From assembly GCA_014773175.1 (NCBI GenBank), contig VXCM01000207.1:132001-196000 (forward strand): a stretch of 64,000 nt of DNA. The letters are read 5' to 3'. Of the stretch, positions 26,923 to 40,849 are shown piece after piece. Below the pieces are notes generated by a model, which saw only the letters and a program-made list of their open reading frames with translations, made no database searches and had not been told where the DNA came from. This stretch comes from Lucifuga dentata (taxonomy: Eukaryota; Chordata; Actinopteri; Ophidiiformes; Bythitidae). Made by a program: the position numbers and the translations under genes. Every line of letters begins with the position of its first letter. The stretch's first letter is position 1.

Positions 26923-27689
26923 TTTTCCATGAAACCTCTCACTGTCTCAGCATTTATTTTCATTAAACGTTTGAAAGTTGTTTTTTTCTCCCCACTTCTC
27001 GGTAATTGCTGTTATAAGAGGAAAAGCATTCAGCAATTTGAGTCAAACCCACATTTGAATTAATCTGGGTTTTTATTTCTCTTCGTTGTTGTTGATAATG
27101 AAACTAAAAAAAAAAAAAANTTAAAAAAAAAAAAACTCCTAAAGGATCTTATTTCTTTGCAAAATCAATATGGAGAGTATTTATATCCACTGGACAGAGA
27201 TGGCTGAGCTCTGCGCGGGCCTCTTAACCCTTCATTACCCCGACAGGCCAGATTAGCAGCATTAGTCGTGTGAGAAGGTGGTCAGATTATCTCATGTATT
27301 AATCAGATTAGCATCGGGCGGTGAGTGAAGTAGGAATGACTGCGTTAGATGAGATTGGATTAGACAGTCAGATGGATTCAGGGCCGCTGGTGTTCGGCTG
27401 GATGATGGTTAATGTTGTGGAACTATTATAATGGTTATGATAATGATAATGGCTTTTGAATCGGCCCTTCTGCTTGATCTGAGAGATGGACGGTTATTAC
27501 ATCCATATTGTATCAGAGACCTTATTTCCTTGTGTTATTTAGTGTGTATGTGTGTGTGCATGTGTGTGTGCATGTGTGTAGGGCTCTGTGTGTGCGTGTT
27601 ATTGATTAAACTGTTAACGTTCAGCCATAAAACTGATCATTTTAAACTGTTTGTCTTTTCTCTTGTGTGTTTTTTTTTTTTTTTTTTTN

Positions 27690-27736
<47 letters not shown>

Positions 27737-28901
27737 TTCTCAGTGTCAGTATCAACTGGCTGCGTTCACAGTGGAGTCATTGATTACGCATTTAGAGAAA
27801 ACTAATCTATCACTAATCGTCTGCATGTATCTGATAGCTGAGGCATTGATTGGGTGCAGCCCTTCTACTGACACAGTTACTGTAAATCCAGAGGAATATT
27901 TTCCTTTTCTTTATTTTTAATTTTCTATGATTACTGTTAACAATATTTCAACTGTTAAGCTCCAGTAAAATGTGCTTTACAGCCATATAAGGGTGACGCC
28001 ATATTAGAGTAATAAAAACATATTTTGCAACCACGTGGCTTCATTCTTGTACTTGGACAATTTTTTTTCTTTTGGGAAAACCTTTTTTACATCGTTGTTT
28101 GGTGGATTTAGTCTTTGTTTTTTAGTGTTAACATTTTCTCATGGTTTAACTGTGAGAATATGAGTTTTATTATGCCAGTAACATATCAGTTTAATTAAAG
28201 ATGCAATCTATGATCCATGGATAGAAGCTGCTTTCAGACTAACAGCAAACAATAACTCAATTCTAGATGGTTTCTGATGCATTCAGAGCATTGTTTTTTG
28301 TTTTTTTTTATTTTTAATTTATTAGGATAAACCCTTTGAGATGTGATGTACCATCTCATTTTTGAGAGGGTCCCGACATACATCACAAACACAGACGCAA
28401 CACAAACACAAACACACAGCCTGTACATGTTGTTTAGATCAGTAATCTTAGCAAACAAAAGTAATATAGGTCTGTATTAGGGTCAGCTGACACACACACA
28501 CACATACAACACATACAACACAGAAAATATTTTTATTATTAAAACAAAGTCTACAAAAATGTATGTGCATCAAGCTCAGATTTACTTGGTCAAAAAATTT
28601 GTGTTTGTGTGTGTGTGTATTCACCCTTTTAGTGCTGTTACATAATAGGGTAAATAGACAGAGCAGATTACATAAGGTTAACCCTATATGCAAACTACTA
28701 TACGCCCATGTGTGTGTGTGTGTGTGTGTGTGTGCGCAGTGTGGAAAATGTGGAGTGTATCAGCTAACCTCAGATGAAGGGAACACGAGGTCAAACCCAA
28801 ACAGCTGTCGGAGCATTTCTCTCTAATTACCAAAATGTCCGCCCTCACGACTCCCTAACCGTGTTTGTTAGATTAAAACATAAGCCCAAAGAGAGGAGTG
28901 T

Positions 28902-28948
<47 letters not shown>

Positions 28949-29264
28949 CTTCATTTCCATCACTGCTGTCACTCCATCATCTGACATCTTCCCACTTTTC
29001 CTCCATCCACTGCTTCTTTCCCCTCATTTCTTCCCTTCCACTCATTCTCTCCATCATGACAGGCCAGTCTCTCACTCCTGCTCCATCCTCCATCTGAGCC
29101 CTCCTCCCCTTCTACTCTTCATCTAAAAGAAGAGAAAGGGGGAGGAGGAGGAGGAGGAGGCTTGAGAGGAGCAGGGTAACAGGGCTCATATTAAATCAGT
29201 GCAGCAATAACGAGATTAAAAACCATCCATGTGGACACACAAACTGTATGTACGCCGCATGTAT

Positions 29265-29320
<56 letters not shown>

Positions 29321-32300
29321 TATGAGGGCAGAGAGAGATAAATTGTTCTGTTATACAGACAAATCACAAAAGAAGTCATAAAAGGACACTCAAGGTGGAT
29401 AAATAATACATAAAAATTACTGCATACTATATAATATGCATTAAAAAATGAAGTGTGTTTGCTCTGGTCTGAATCAATGGTTCGATTTTACTCTGCTCAT
29501 ATTCAAGAACCAAAATGTATCAACAAAAACCATGTGAGGACATTCGATCTGCTTGTTTGCACTACCAGTAACGGTACAAAAACTGTCGATGTCGCTGCCC
29601 AGTCATGTAAAATTATGACATATTTGTTAATTTTTTTGTTTTATTTATTTTTCAACATGTCCTTCTCGAATGTCGATGATTCTGGAGGGATTTTATCCCA
29701 GTTTCCAGTTATATTCCAGCCAAGTTCTCTTCTTGGCTATCAAAAAAAAAAAAAAAAAAAAAAAAATCCTCTCCTGCTGATATGATATTTGAGGCCAAAT
29801 GAATTTCAGCTAAGTTTTTTTTTTTTTAATATATATTTTGAAAGAGATGACAGCAGTTCAGAGGAGCGGCAGCTGAACTTGCTCAAAGCCACAATCATGC
29901 TTAGTAGCTAACTGTGTGGACAATTACCTAACAAAATACTTCCAAAACTATTTTAGCGTTTGCTCAAAGTACTTACTTGTACATATTATGTGTCTGAACG
30001 TCTGAAAAACCCTTTAATTAGAAGCGGATTGTCAGGATTGGATTTCCAGCAGAAGCATTCTGGCTGCAGACCAGCTTGTTCTGACTCTGATGAAGATTGA
30101 TCGTGAGAGCAGCAGTTGTAGTTCTTTCAACTTCTTATTCTGCCAACAAGGATATATCAACAAGAGTGTTGGCAGGAGGACAGGGGAGAAACAGCCAATT
30201 CCCCATCCTCTCCCCCCCCCCCCNNNNNNNNNNNNTAAAAAAAAAAAAAAATAGCAAACTTGTAGGTACTGTTGTGTACTGTACTATATGCCCTCTTCCC
30301 ATGATTGGTTAAGATTCCGCTCCATCACTAAACGCTCATCCTGATGAAGTGTCAACCTTGAAACCAGAGTGAAGCTGCGACAAACTTAAAGGACAATACC
30401 AGCCATTTTACGTTTGGGCCCAATATATATCCAATCCGCATACTTGTGATGTTACTGACAACTATTTCCCAAAATATACTACTTTAGCGGTAAATTTTAG
30501 ATTTTTTTCTTTTTCCCCCTACATTGGTTTCAGTTCATTCCATTCATTTTCTACATCCATTTGTCCTGTTAAGGGTCACAGGGGGGCTGGAGCCTATCCC
30601 AGCTGTCATTGGGCAAGAGGCGGGGTTCACCTGGACAGGTCACCAGTCTATGGCAGGGCTGACACATAGAGACAGACAAACTCATTCACACCTATGGCCA
30701 ATTTAGAGTTTCCAATTTACCTGACCTCCATGTCCTTGGAAGTGGGAGGAAACCGGAGCACCCAGAAGGAACCCCGCAGAAACAGGGAGAACATGCAAAC
30801 TCCACACAAAAAGGACCCGATCGGGCTCGAACCCAGGACTTTCTTGCTGTGAGGCAACAGTGCTAACCACTGAGCCACTTCATTCCAGTATACTATTAAA
30901 ATAAACTTGTAGAGACTTGAAACTTGGTTAAACAGCTAATTCATCACAGTGGACACTATGTCTATTAATTTTTTTTTTGTCAAAATAACTTTATTTAACC
31001 AGTTCAACTGCAAGGAAGACAATTATGTCTCCGCCAGGGAATATAGTCCCAGGAGAAGATGCCTTTTACAGAGAAATTAATGAAAGATCATCCCTTCTAC
31101 ATTTGGACTTTAGTGTTAGCAGGCAAAAAATAGAATTTAAAGTTGTGTGTGTGCGGGTGGGCACAAAATAACAGGAAAACTAAAATACGATTTTATGTTT
31201 TGGACATTGGTTGTCAGTGATGTACCGGTAATGTGTGTGTGGGTAAATTTATTGGGCTAAAACATGCAAAAATCACCAGTATGGTTCTTTAAAGAAGCAG
31301 GCAGCAAATGCATCTAAATGTGATTAAAAAGCAATATCAATCTTCATCTATGGTTTGAATATCTTGTTTTCTGCATGTTGAGCATATAGCTTTTCTTTTT
31401 GTAATGCTTTGCATCATTGATTTGTGTGTGTGTGTGTGTGTATGATTTCTGCAAACAAACTCACAGACACTGAAAAGCTTACTTATATTCAATTATATAT
31501 TTTCTTGCTATACACTGTAAAGCTTTGTATGTGGTTTTCAGATTTGGTTTGAGTTGTATCACCATTGACAGCAAGATAAACAAGAGACTGTTGCCCAAAA
31601 AAACCCACAAAACTATTTTAACACATCAAATTGAGTTCCAACCAAATCTAAGAAATCGCTGAGAATTCTTTGGTCGTACTTGCTGTTCTCTGTCTGGCAC
31701 TGATGAAACCAGCAGTTCTCAAAGACTTGCTTTCATGGCATCATAACATTTTGTCTTTTGTGGTCTTTGGTGATGAACATGAGTGTTAAGTGTGTTTGTC
31801 GTTGCAAGTGGCAACATTCTATTCTAGAGCCTCTAAATCTTACTCTAAAGCTACATCTCAATAGAAAGAAAGCAAAAAAAATATGCAACCATAAACCATT
31901 CATGCTTGCATGATGAGCTGCTGTTAACCAGCCTCGCCATTCTCTGCGCATTGGAAGGTGCAAACCTTCATCAAGCTAAAGTTGATTTTGTTTTAACATT
32001 AAAGGACCTTACCAGCGAGTTTGCATATTTAAGCCCACTAAACAACCCGCACACACGTTACATTACTGACAACCAATTTCCAAAACGTAAAACCATATTT
32101 TAGTTTTCTTGTTATTTTTCAAAGTGCCCTAATCTTTCAAACTCAAATGTTCAGGTGATACACTCACCTTAAAAATCGATGTTCGCTTGCTAACACTTAT
32201 GCATGATTGTAGAAAGCAGGGCCATTTTAATTTCTCGGTAAAAGCCATCTTATCCTGGGACTATATTTCCATGAAGCTCCATGTTGGATTGGTTACATAA

Positions 32301-35300
32301 AGTTACTTCAACAAAAAACTTTACAGACATAATGTTCGCTGTGATGGATTATGTATCTCAAGTGTGTTTCAAGTCTCTACAAGTTGATTTTAAAAGCATA
32401 CTGGAATGAGCTGAAACCAATGGCAGTCTGGAAGGTAGGAAAAACTATTCTAAAATGTACCACTTCCAGTAATATTTTTTGGGAAATGGTTGTCAGTAAT
32501 GTAACATGTACGCAGGTTGTATATGTTGGGCTCAAACAAACACTATCACCGGTACAGTTCTTTAAACTCCCACAGATGCATCATGAACACGTAGTGGGCT
32601 CACCAGCTCAAACTGCTTTCAGGAAGTGCCTTTTGCACAACTTCAGGAACTCAGGAACTGTTCCTTGTTTCCCACCGAGGAACCAGGACCTGTTTTGCTG
32701 CCATAACCAACATTCCTGAACCATTTCTAGCTCCTACAAGAGGATAAGTGCTCTCTGATGGTACAGGAACTGCTAGGTGCAGCTTGCAGTGCCAAAAAAC
32801 ACTAACTGATCAGTCCAATCAACTTTTTTTTTGTTTGTTTGTTTTTCAAAAAGCCTTCTTTGCCTTTTAGCTCTTTTATTTTTAGCTTTAGCGATTTTCT
32901 TTCTGAAGTTTGGAATTTTCTCCTCTGGGGCTCTTCGTCTCCCTCAACACCAGGATATTCACAAAACCACAAATCCAGAACAATTCCTCCATTGCGTATT
33001 GTTTTGTGTGTGGAAGTGAAGTTTTGGCAGATGTAGCACTATAGACATCATTTGCTCTAATTTCCATAATCTTCACAGTACTTGAAGCATGATGGAAATG
33101 TGAGCAAGGAACTCGCTAAAGGATTGATGTAGTTCCTATTCCAGATATTTAAGGGGAAAGTACTGCAATTTGTGGTATTTCTGACTCATATTGGGAAAGA
33201 CAAGTCTGCTATTGTGAGGAATTTTAGGAGATCCTGCAATTGCCATCCATTAAAAGATGCTGTGTGTTTGTGTGTGGCAGGTAAACCAGGAGAATGTGGT
33301 GAAAGTGGGCCACAGACAGGTGGTCAACATGATTCGCCAGGGAGGCAACCGGCTCCTTATCAAGGTGGTGACAGTGAGCCGAAATCTGGACCCAGACGAC
33401 ACGGCACGCAAAAAAGGTAAGGTCTGCAGATAATGCTGTCATGTTATTCTATCACGTATTTAACTTTCCCAAATGTGATCAGCCCAGACACGGGAAAGTT
33501 TGTTTCAATAATGCCTTGTTGTTTGCTCTGCAGGAAGTGGTGAAAAAGTCATATCTTATCTGAAACTGCGGTGAACATTGCTTTGCATTGTTTTCCAATA
33601 TTAATATAGTGCTGAGCAACTATTTCATAAAACACGAATGAATAACTGACAAAACTAAAAAGAAGTTTCAGGAGTGGAGCAGCAGTGCAGAGCTGTTTTC
33701 TGTCCAGTGAAGTGTTTGTAAAAATTCTTTAGCTTTATGGATCTGATACCATTTCTAACTCCTGTTTTAATACGCCAAAGACTCCACTGAAGCAGCACAC
33801 TGACTGATGAGGTGTTATATAATCTTTAGAGACAGCAGAAACCTGGCTTACTGCATGCTCACAATGAAAACAACAAAGTTAACACATCACCAGAAGCTCA
33901 TATATTTCCTGCGGAGCTGCTCATCTGATTTGTGGGTTCTTAATAAGCTTATTGGCTGAGAAAAGTTGGCTGGGGCGGAAGTTTTCTCTGTCGCTAGCCA
34001 ATCAAACGGTTTCCAACTGCCACATGCACAGCAGATGAGAAACTGATTGCAGCTATTGAAAGGTTCCCAATTCTTTACAACGTTGATTTAAACGGCAGAA
34101 AAAGGTTTTGAGGTTAAATGCTGAAGTCCTTTTATTGATTTTTTGCAGTTGTAGCGCCGAACCCACTGAAAATTTACAGCTAGCTCTGCAGCGCTACACA
34201 GCTTTTAGCCACATTTAGCTGGATGTTATGGTCATCAAACTCACAAATGAGCTTTTGCTCGTTCATTCCTCACTCCTCAATCCTCATGTGACCCGGAAAC
34301 CAACCTGCCCGCCACCTTTAAAGAAGATCTTATTTCTGATCTGACGAGCAAGGAGCAAGGATTGAGGAGGCTTCCACAGAGCGAGAAAACACGAGAAGGT
34401 CCTCCATAGAAATCTGCTATCTGGCAGTCACACCACTTTACTGGACGTCTGTTTCTGATTGGACAGATCTATTACAGATGACACCTCATCATAACATAAC
34501 CTCAGAACAATAACAGCAACAACTCAGGTGTAAAATTACTCCGATTATTTAGATTTTATTTTGTCTGATCGGTCGTTTGGTTAAATGACCCTATGTTTGT
34601 TCAGTGAAGGTCTGAATGATAAAGAAACATAAAACAACAAAACAGCTCTTCTTATATTGCCACAAACAGCAGAACTGATGTGTTCCAACAACATATTTAA
34701 TAAAACATCCCGTTCACTAAAAACTTCACTAACTGAATGGCTGCAGCTAAAAAACATTGTAGCTGAAATAAACTTATTACGACATTTACACACCATGTAC
34801 AAGTGACCTGATTCAGAACTTTTGCAAAATAAAATAAAAAGCGTGGAGTGATCTGAAAATGCTTCCTGTTGTCAGTTTTCACTACAGCACTTAGTGGTGC
34901 TGAATGCAGCATTAGGGAGCGTTTTCAGATCACTCCATGTTTTTTATTACACTTTTATTGTGCTTGTAATTGTGTTTTTTTTATTGTGCTTAAACGCTGA
35001 AATTACATAACTTCTAAAGAAAACCCTGAATACATGTCTTGTTCGCAATGATGGATTACCTATCCCAAGAATGTTTCAAGTATTAACAAGTTGATTTTAA
35101 TAGCGTACCAGAATGAACTGAAACCAATGGCGGTCTGGAAGGTAGGAAAAATATTTTTAATTCACCATTCCAGGAGTATGCTTTGGGAAATGTCAGTAAT
35201 GTTACGTTTATGAAAATTGACAAGGCTCAAACATGCAAAATAGCCGGTATGGTCCTTTAAGTGTTGCAGTAATAACAACAGGAGAATATTTAATGCTTAA

Positions 35301-36587
35301 TATTTAATACGAATAAGAACTAAAACAGAGCAGCTCCAAGAGCTCTGACAGCTGATCAGCTGTGACATCATCAGTAAGTGACATCGCTTCAGATGATGCT
35401 TTAGGAGCGAGGATGTTTCATTTCTCTTAAATTGTCGTTCCTGAGTTCCTCTGTCCTCACGTCTTTTTCCTTGCATCTTTCCTTGCGACTTAAGCAGGCG
35501 AGACTAAGACGCAAGGAAAAGATGCAAGCAAGGGAAACATGTAAATGAGTCAGAGCTTCGGAACCCACTCGTAGTCTGAATAGTTGAGTCCTCACAGCTC
35601 TCACCACCATCTAAAAACGTAAGCAGCTGTTTCCAGCAAGCAAGCTCCTACAAGCCAAGCGAACCAGCACCAAGTGACACAAATGAATGAGTGCCTGCTG
35701 ATGAAAGTCAAGCATCTTCCACTAATTTTCATCTTCCACCAGATAATTTTCATCTTCCACCAGATAATTTCCTCAGGAGTTGGTGGACTGAAAGCAGATC
35801 TTAAACGAAAGTTAATATTGGACAGATTCATCAGGTGGAAAAATGCATAACTCTCTCTATAACAGCTCGATAAGCAGCTTTAATAGTTTCAGTGCTTTTG
35901 ATTAAAGCTATATGCTGAGTTTGCTGCCAAAAAAAAAGTACATTTACAGTACACTCATCCATACATTTTATTTGCAAATAAACACATTTTCCTGCAGAAC
36001 AATGATATGAATCAAACTTCAAAAATGCAACATCAGATGTTTCATCATCTTAACTGTCGTTTCATTGTGTGAAGAGTTACCCATTGCAGCATTAGATTTA
36101 CTGGTTCAAAACGTGCCTATTCAGACCAGGCCAGACTTTATGGTGTGCGCTACAGCCTGCCATAATTTTGTTCTGCATGTCCTCGTGAGCTAGCTTTGTT
36201 TGCTGTACAGGGTCAGGTTGAGACCATGGCACTGGACCGGAGCATATGCTGCCACGCCCAGAGTGTATCCTGCCACATGGGGAGCATATGCTGCCATGTG
36301 GACTACTTTTTACCGGCACAGCTCAATTCAAGAACAGCTCATCCAAACAACTTCACACTCAACACTGCACTGCACGTCCTTGGGTCCTGAACAATAAACT
36401 TGCTGAATAGCAACTTCATACAGTGGCGGGGTCTAGAGAGATTGGTGCCACAGACAGACAGAGATTCCTGCCTTTATAGCTAGATAAAAACTATAAAATA
36501 ATAATAAAACTTTCATTACTGACTTAATAATGCTAATTATGGCAATGCAACTAAAATTAAAATGCATTTTAGTCACAGGGCTCTTTT

Positions 36588-36634
<47 letters not shown>

Positions 36635-37315
36635 NAGCTCCACCTCCTCCAAAGAGAGCACCCACCACTGCTCTGTCTATGCGCTCTAAGTCCATGACCT
36701 CTGAACTGGAGGAACTAGGTAAGGGCTTCCTTGTTTTCCTTTTAGCCAGGACATTATGAGGAAGTCTGTGTCTAACCACACCTCTCTTTGTTCCTCTCTC
36801 TATCCTGATTCATTGTTTATTCTCTCAAAAGTGGATAAAGGTAAGCAGTGATGCTGCATAACCTTAGGCCATCCATTTTGTTCAGCTGCAACATCCATTT
36901 GCTTGCAGTGGCTAAATTAAGCTTTTATTCAGACCGTCACCATCATCTGGTTTATTTTGCCGCTGTGCTTTGTTTTGATTGTTAAAAGAATGATTGTTTC
37001 CTCAGGGAAATCACCTGTTATCTCATCAGGGCCTATCCTCCTTTTGCATGAAGGACTTTTATTTCTGAAGATCCCCTCATGAGCTTTCGCTGTGCAGAGT
37101 CAAAATATGCCTACATGGATTCATGTTATTCATCTAGTAGCACAGTGTCAAGAGAAATCAGACTATTGAAACATCTGTAGGTTCAATAGTCTGATACTAC
37201 ATACTAAAAAAAAAAAATGATACTACATACTACAGTCCAAGGGGATAGTTTCATTTCTCATGATAATCAAAATTATGACATTATATATGACATTATCACA
37301 TTTGGTTTTTTTAGA

Positions 37316-37351
<36 letters not shown>

Positions 37352-40267
37352 GTCATAATACCTTTTAACACTTAGGACAGTCAGAGTTTTAGAGTAGGAG
37401 GCCACGCTGGCGCGAAGCTAATCTGCAGTTTGCATGCAGATATTAGCACCTGAAACACAGCGCAGAACTGCAATTGAAAGCATCAACTGTTACTAACTTC
37501 CATGTAAAATTCTAAACTACCATGATGCACTGCTTTATGTTGGGAGACACTTTAAAGGACCATACCAGTGATTTTGTATGTTTAAGCCCAACAAATACTA
37601 CCTTCACCTACGTTATGTTACTGATAACATAAAACCGTATTTATTTTGCTGTTGTTTTGCTAATAATCATTCTAAATCAAATGTTCAGGTGATGCCCCCA
37701 CTTAAAATTCAATGTTTCGCCTGCTAACACATAATTCGTAATTTAGAAGAGACGGTCGTATTTAATTTGTCTGATTTCATATTTCGTCTTCTCCTGGGAC
37801 TATATTCCCTGGCCAGGAGACATGCATTTTCTTCTGTGCAGCTCTGAGTTGGTTCATTTAAATTAAGTTACTTCAACAAAAAAAGTGTTTACTATAATGG
37901 ATTACTTATCTCAAGCATGTTTCAAGCTGATTTTATAGCATATTAGAATGAACCAAAAACCAGTGGCAAACTGTAAGGTAAGGGGGAAAAAAAACAAAAA
38001 ATCTAAAATTTACCACTCCAGTAGTATGCTTTGAAAAATGGTTGCCAGTAACGTAATGTGAATGCAGGTAGTATTTATTGGGCTTAAACATGCAAAAATT
38101 GCCGGTATTGTCCTTTAAGTTGCATTGCTGTTTGTGGTTGGAAAAGAGAATTGGGTTTAATTGACAAACAAACAAAATGATGTTCATGATGCAAATGATG
38201 TAAATTGTTCATGATGGAAGACAGTGATGGTTGAGAGCTGCGTCTCCACATCGTCTGAAGTTCCTGTTCAGACTGAAGAGCATAACAGCATTAAAAAACA
38301 CAACGTCTTCATTATTTTCAGCAAGATCGTGGGCGCAGTGTGTAACACAGGGTAAACTGACTTAAAACACGATCCTGGCTCAACTTTTTCCTGGAGTGCA
38401 ACTTTATCCGGTATTACACTTCTTCGGCCAATCAGATACATGGAAGTACACCTACTGGTCAGAATACTTTAAAGTTGTGTATCTTGTTGCATCGTATTAA
38501 TGATACTGTTTACATAATAAGCGCTAAGACATAGGACAGAATTACCGCTGCCATGATATTTTTTCAGTTTTACAGTCCTGTCAAAAAGGAATATAATCTA
38601 CATGAAAATTCATTTGATAAGCCTCACACAGGACTTCCTGGTTTGTATTTGAATGTCTAATACCCACATCCATGCAGTGTGTTTGTGGGTTTTTTTTTTG
38701 TTTGTTTGGTTTTTTTTTTAACTTATTTTTGCTAGATTGTTGTCAGTATGAATAAGGGGAGGGGGTGGGGAAGAAGCGTGGAGAGAGGGATAAAGGGAGG
38801 ATTAGTGGAATGACAGCTTGTCATTTACTCTTTATACTTGGATCAATTACTATTAATCGCTTGCTTTGTGTGATATCCCCAAGCTGAACAAAGAACAGGT
38901 AGAGAGGTGAAAGTTAATGACAGGAAAGGGAGTCTGCTGCGAGAAAATAATGAAAATAATGTCATTTTGTAGTTTTGCTTTGGGTCTATGTGTGTAATTA
39001 TTGTGATTTTTTTTTACTTGATGCATGGATGAATCTAACATGTGGGTCAGATTGTGCAATGAACGCCCGGCGAATCGTAGCGCTACGATGAGCGGGAAAA
39101 AACGATGCAGGCAGAAACTTATCATCAACTTGCCTTCCATCTGGCCATTTTGTAGACATGGCTTGTAGCAACGGGCAAACTGAGATTTTGGTCCTAAATT
39201 TCTGACACTGTCCAAATTTTTTTAACAGATTGTATTTGGTCAAAAGAGCGCTAACTTGGGACTCATCCTGCAAACTAGCACCACCATTTTGTATTTACAA
39301 CCCAAGATTTTCTAACGATTGTTAATTTTAGTCTGTGACAGCACAGAATCACACATCAAGCCTTTCAACACATTTTCATTTTAGTCTTATTCAGTTATAG
39401 TAATATTGATGCTGTAATAGCATATGTAATGTTATTTAATCTACCATGCATTATTTTTCTCATGTCTGTAGTTTAGCTTATTACTGTATCGACACTGAGT
39501 ACATCGAGTACATCACTCCAAAAGTACACTCTGTATATAAGTTTTAACCAAGTACTTACAATACAAATATTTCAAAATAGGGTGTATAGCTAAAAAAAAA
39601 AAAGTTTTGTTGAGCTTTGGAGAGGGATGGAGTCTGAAATCTTTTTTGTTGCCCCCTAAGCCACTCTAAGGAAAAAGAAAAGTGGTAAGTTACTGTAGGC
39701 ATGTTTAATTAATCCGGTATTTTAATAGTTTGTAAGTTTATGTCACTTACCTCCCTCACCCCATCTCTGTGATCAACTAACACTGTTTTAGTTCTATTAG
39801 TGAAAATTTAATTTTAATGTTGTTTTTGTCTTAATAGCTGTTTTAACTTTCAGTCAAACTAAATGGTGTAGATCAGTAGAGTATTTGCATGATTTACGAT
39901 GTGTTTACAGTATTTTGTAATTTCATTTTGTTTCAGTGCTCTTGCATGCTTTAATGTTCTAGTGATGTTAGATAGAAAGACGGTGTTTAGATTCCTCTGT
40001 CCCTGGTACCCAATCACAGATTCTTGTTTCTTTAGTGACTCCTTCAGGATGTTGAATTTCACTTCGTTTTTTTATTCAAAAGACGACTCACCTCAGCGTG
40101 CTTCCAAAATGTCTCATGCAGACAGATGCGGAATCTTCATTTGAACTACTAACAGCGGCAAGTCCAAATTTATTATCGTCTGGGAGCATTTCAAGGCTCA
40201 AACCCAGAGAAACGTGACAGGAGGTCCTGTGAAGAATTACACACTTGAAGCAACATATGTGTGTGAA

Positions 40268-40299
<32 letters not shown>

Positions 40300-40748
40300 N
40301 GTGGGCGGGTGAGTGAGCATGTGAGGTTTTAGAATTAAAACGCTGTGCTGTAATTACTTAATTTCACACACTGAAAGAAAGAAAAAGTCTGCTGTTGTGT
40401 TTTTTTTGTGTGTGCATTTTTCCATCCTGTGTCATTCCAGACTTGTGTGTGTGTGTTTGTCTATGTGTGTGATAATTTCATCACTACAGGATTTTAAAAC
40501 TCCTATATTCTCAGCTCATTTTAAGAATCTATGAGAGACTTGCCTGTATCTACAGTGGGATCCAGAAGGTGTGTGTGTGTGTGTGTGTGTGTGCGTGTGT
40601 GTGTGTTTGTGTGCATGTATGTTTGTGTAGGGGGGTTTATTCCAGGAAATGTTTTACTCAGATGGTTTCCAGGGCAACAGTGTTGCACGTTGTCTGATGT
40701 ACTGTAGCTGCATTGCAAGTGGGAGACAGAGAGAGGAAGTGTGCATCT

Positions 40749-40786
<38 letters not shown>

Positions 40787-40811
40787 TGTTTCAGCTCNGA
40801 AGTGTGCATCT

Positions 40812-40849
<38 letters not shown>

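Larger units (their letters stand above)
9584..33280 (+). other. shank2: shank2 intron 2 (23.7 kb), repeat-rich
   Basis: Starts GTAAGAG and ends GGCAG. It contains MITE-A copies 2-8, a LINE remnant, a SINE, two copies of repeat family R3, several microsatellites, an octamer minisatellite and the only multi-base gap. I find no exon. Unlisted stretches such as 11340-13100, 14880-16000, 20570-22630 and 31300-31990 are plain AT-rich sequence with no feature I can support. Confidence 0.85.
33417..36637 (+). other. shank2: shank2 intron 3 (3221 bp)
   Basis: Starts GTAAGG and ends NAG after a (CT) tract. Holds a half MITE-A copy and no exon. 36190-36430 has a duplicated GGAGCATATGCTGCCA motif (36239 and 36281) and an AATAAA at 36392, of unknown origin. 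Confidence 0.85.
36841..39660 (+). other. shank2: Intron between the 9-nt and 24-nt cassettes
   Basis: Starts GTAAGC and ends CCTAAG. Holds a (GT) repeat and MITE-A copy 10. Nothing recognised at 38120-39650. Confidence 0.65.

Noticed and set aside
30820..30878. A tRNA gene on the minus strand
   Set aside because: A and B boxes are present but the tRNA fold is not complete and it continues into a SINE body with target duplication.
36190..36440. Possible retroviral LTR end: AATAAA at 36392 followed by GGCGGGGTCTAG
   Set aside because: No TG...CA ends, no target duplication and no clear primer site found; not enough to call.
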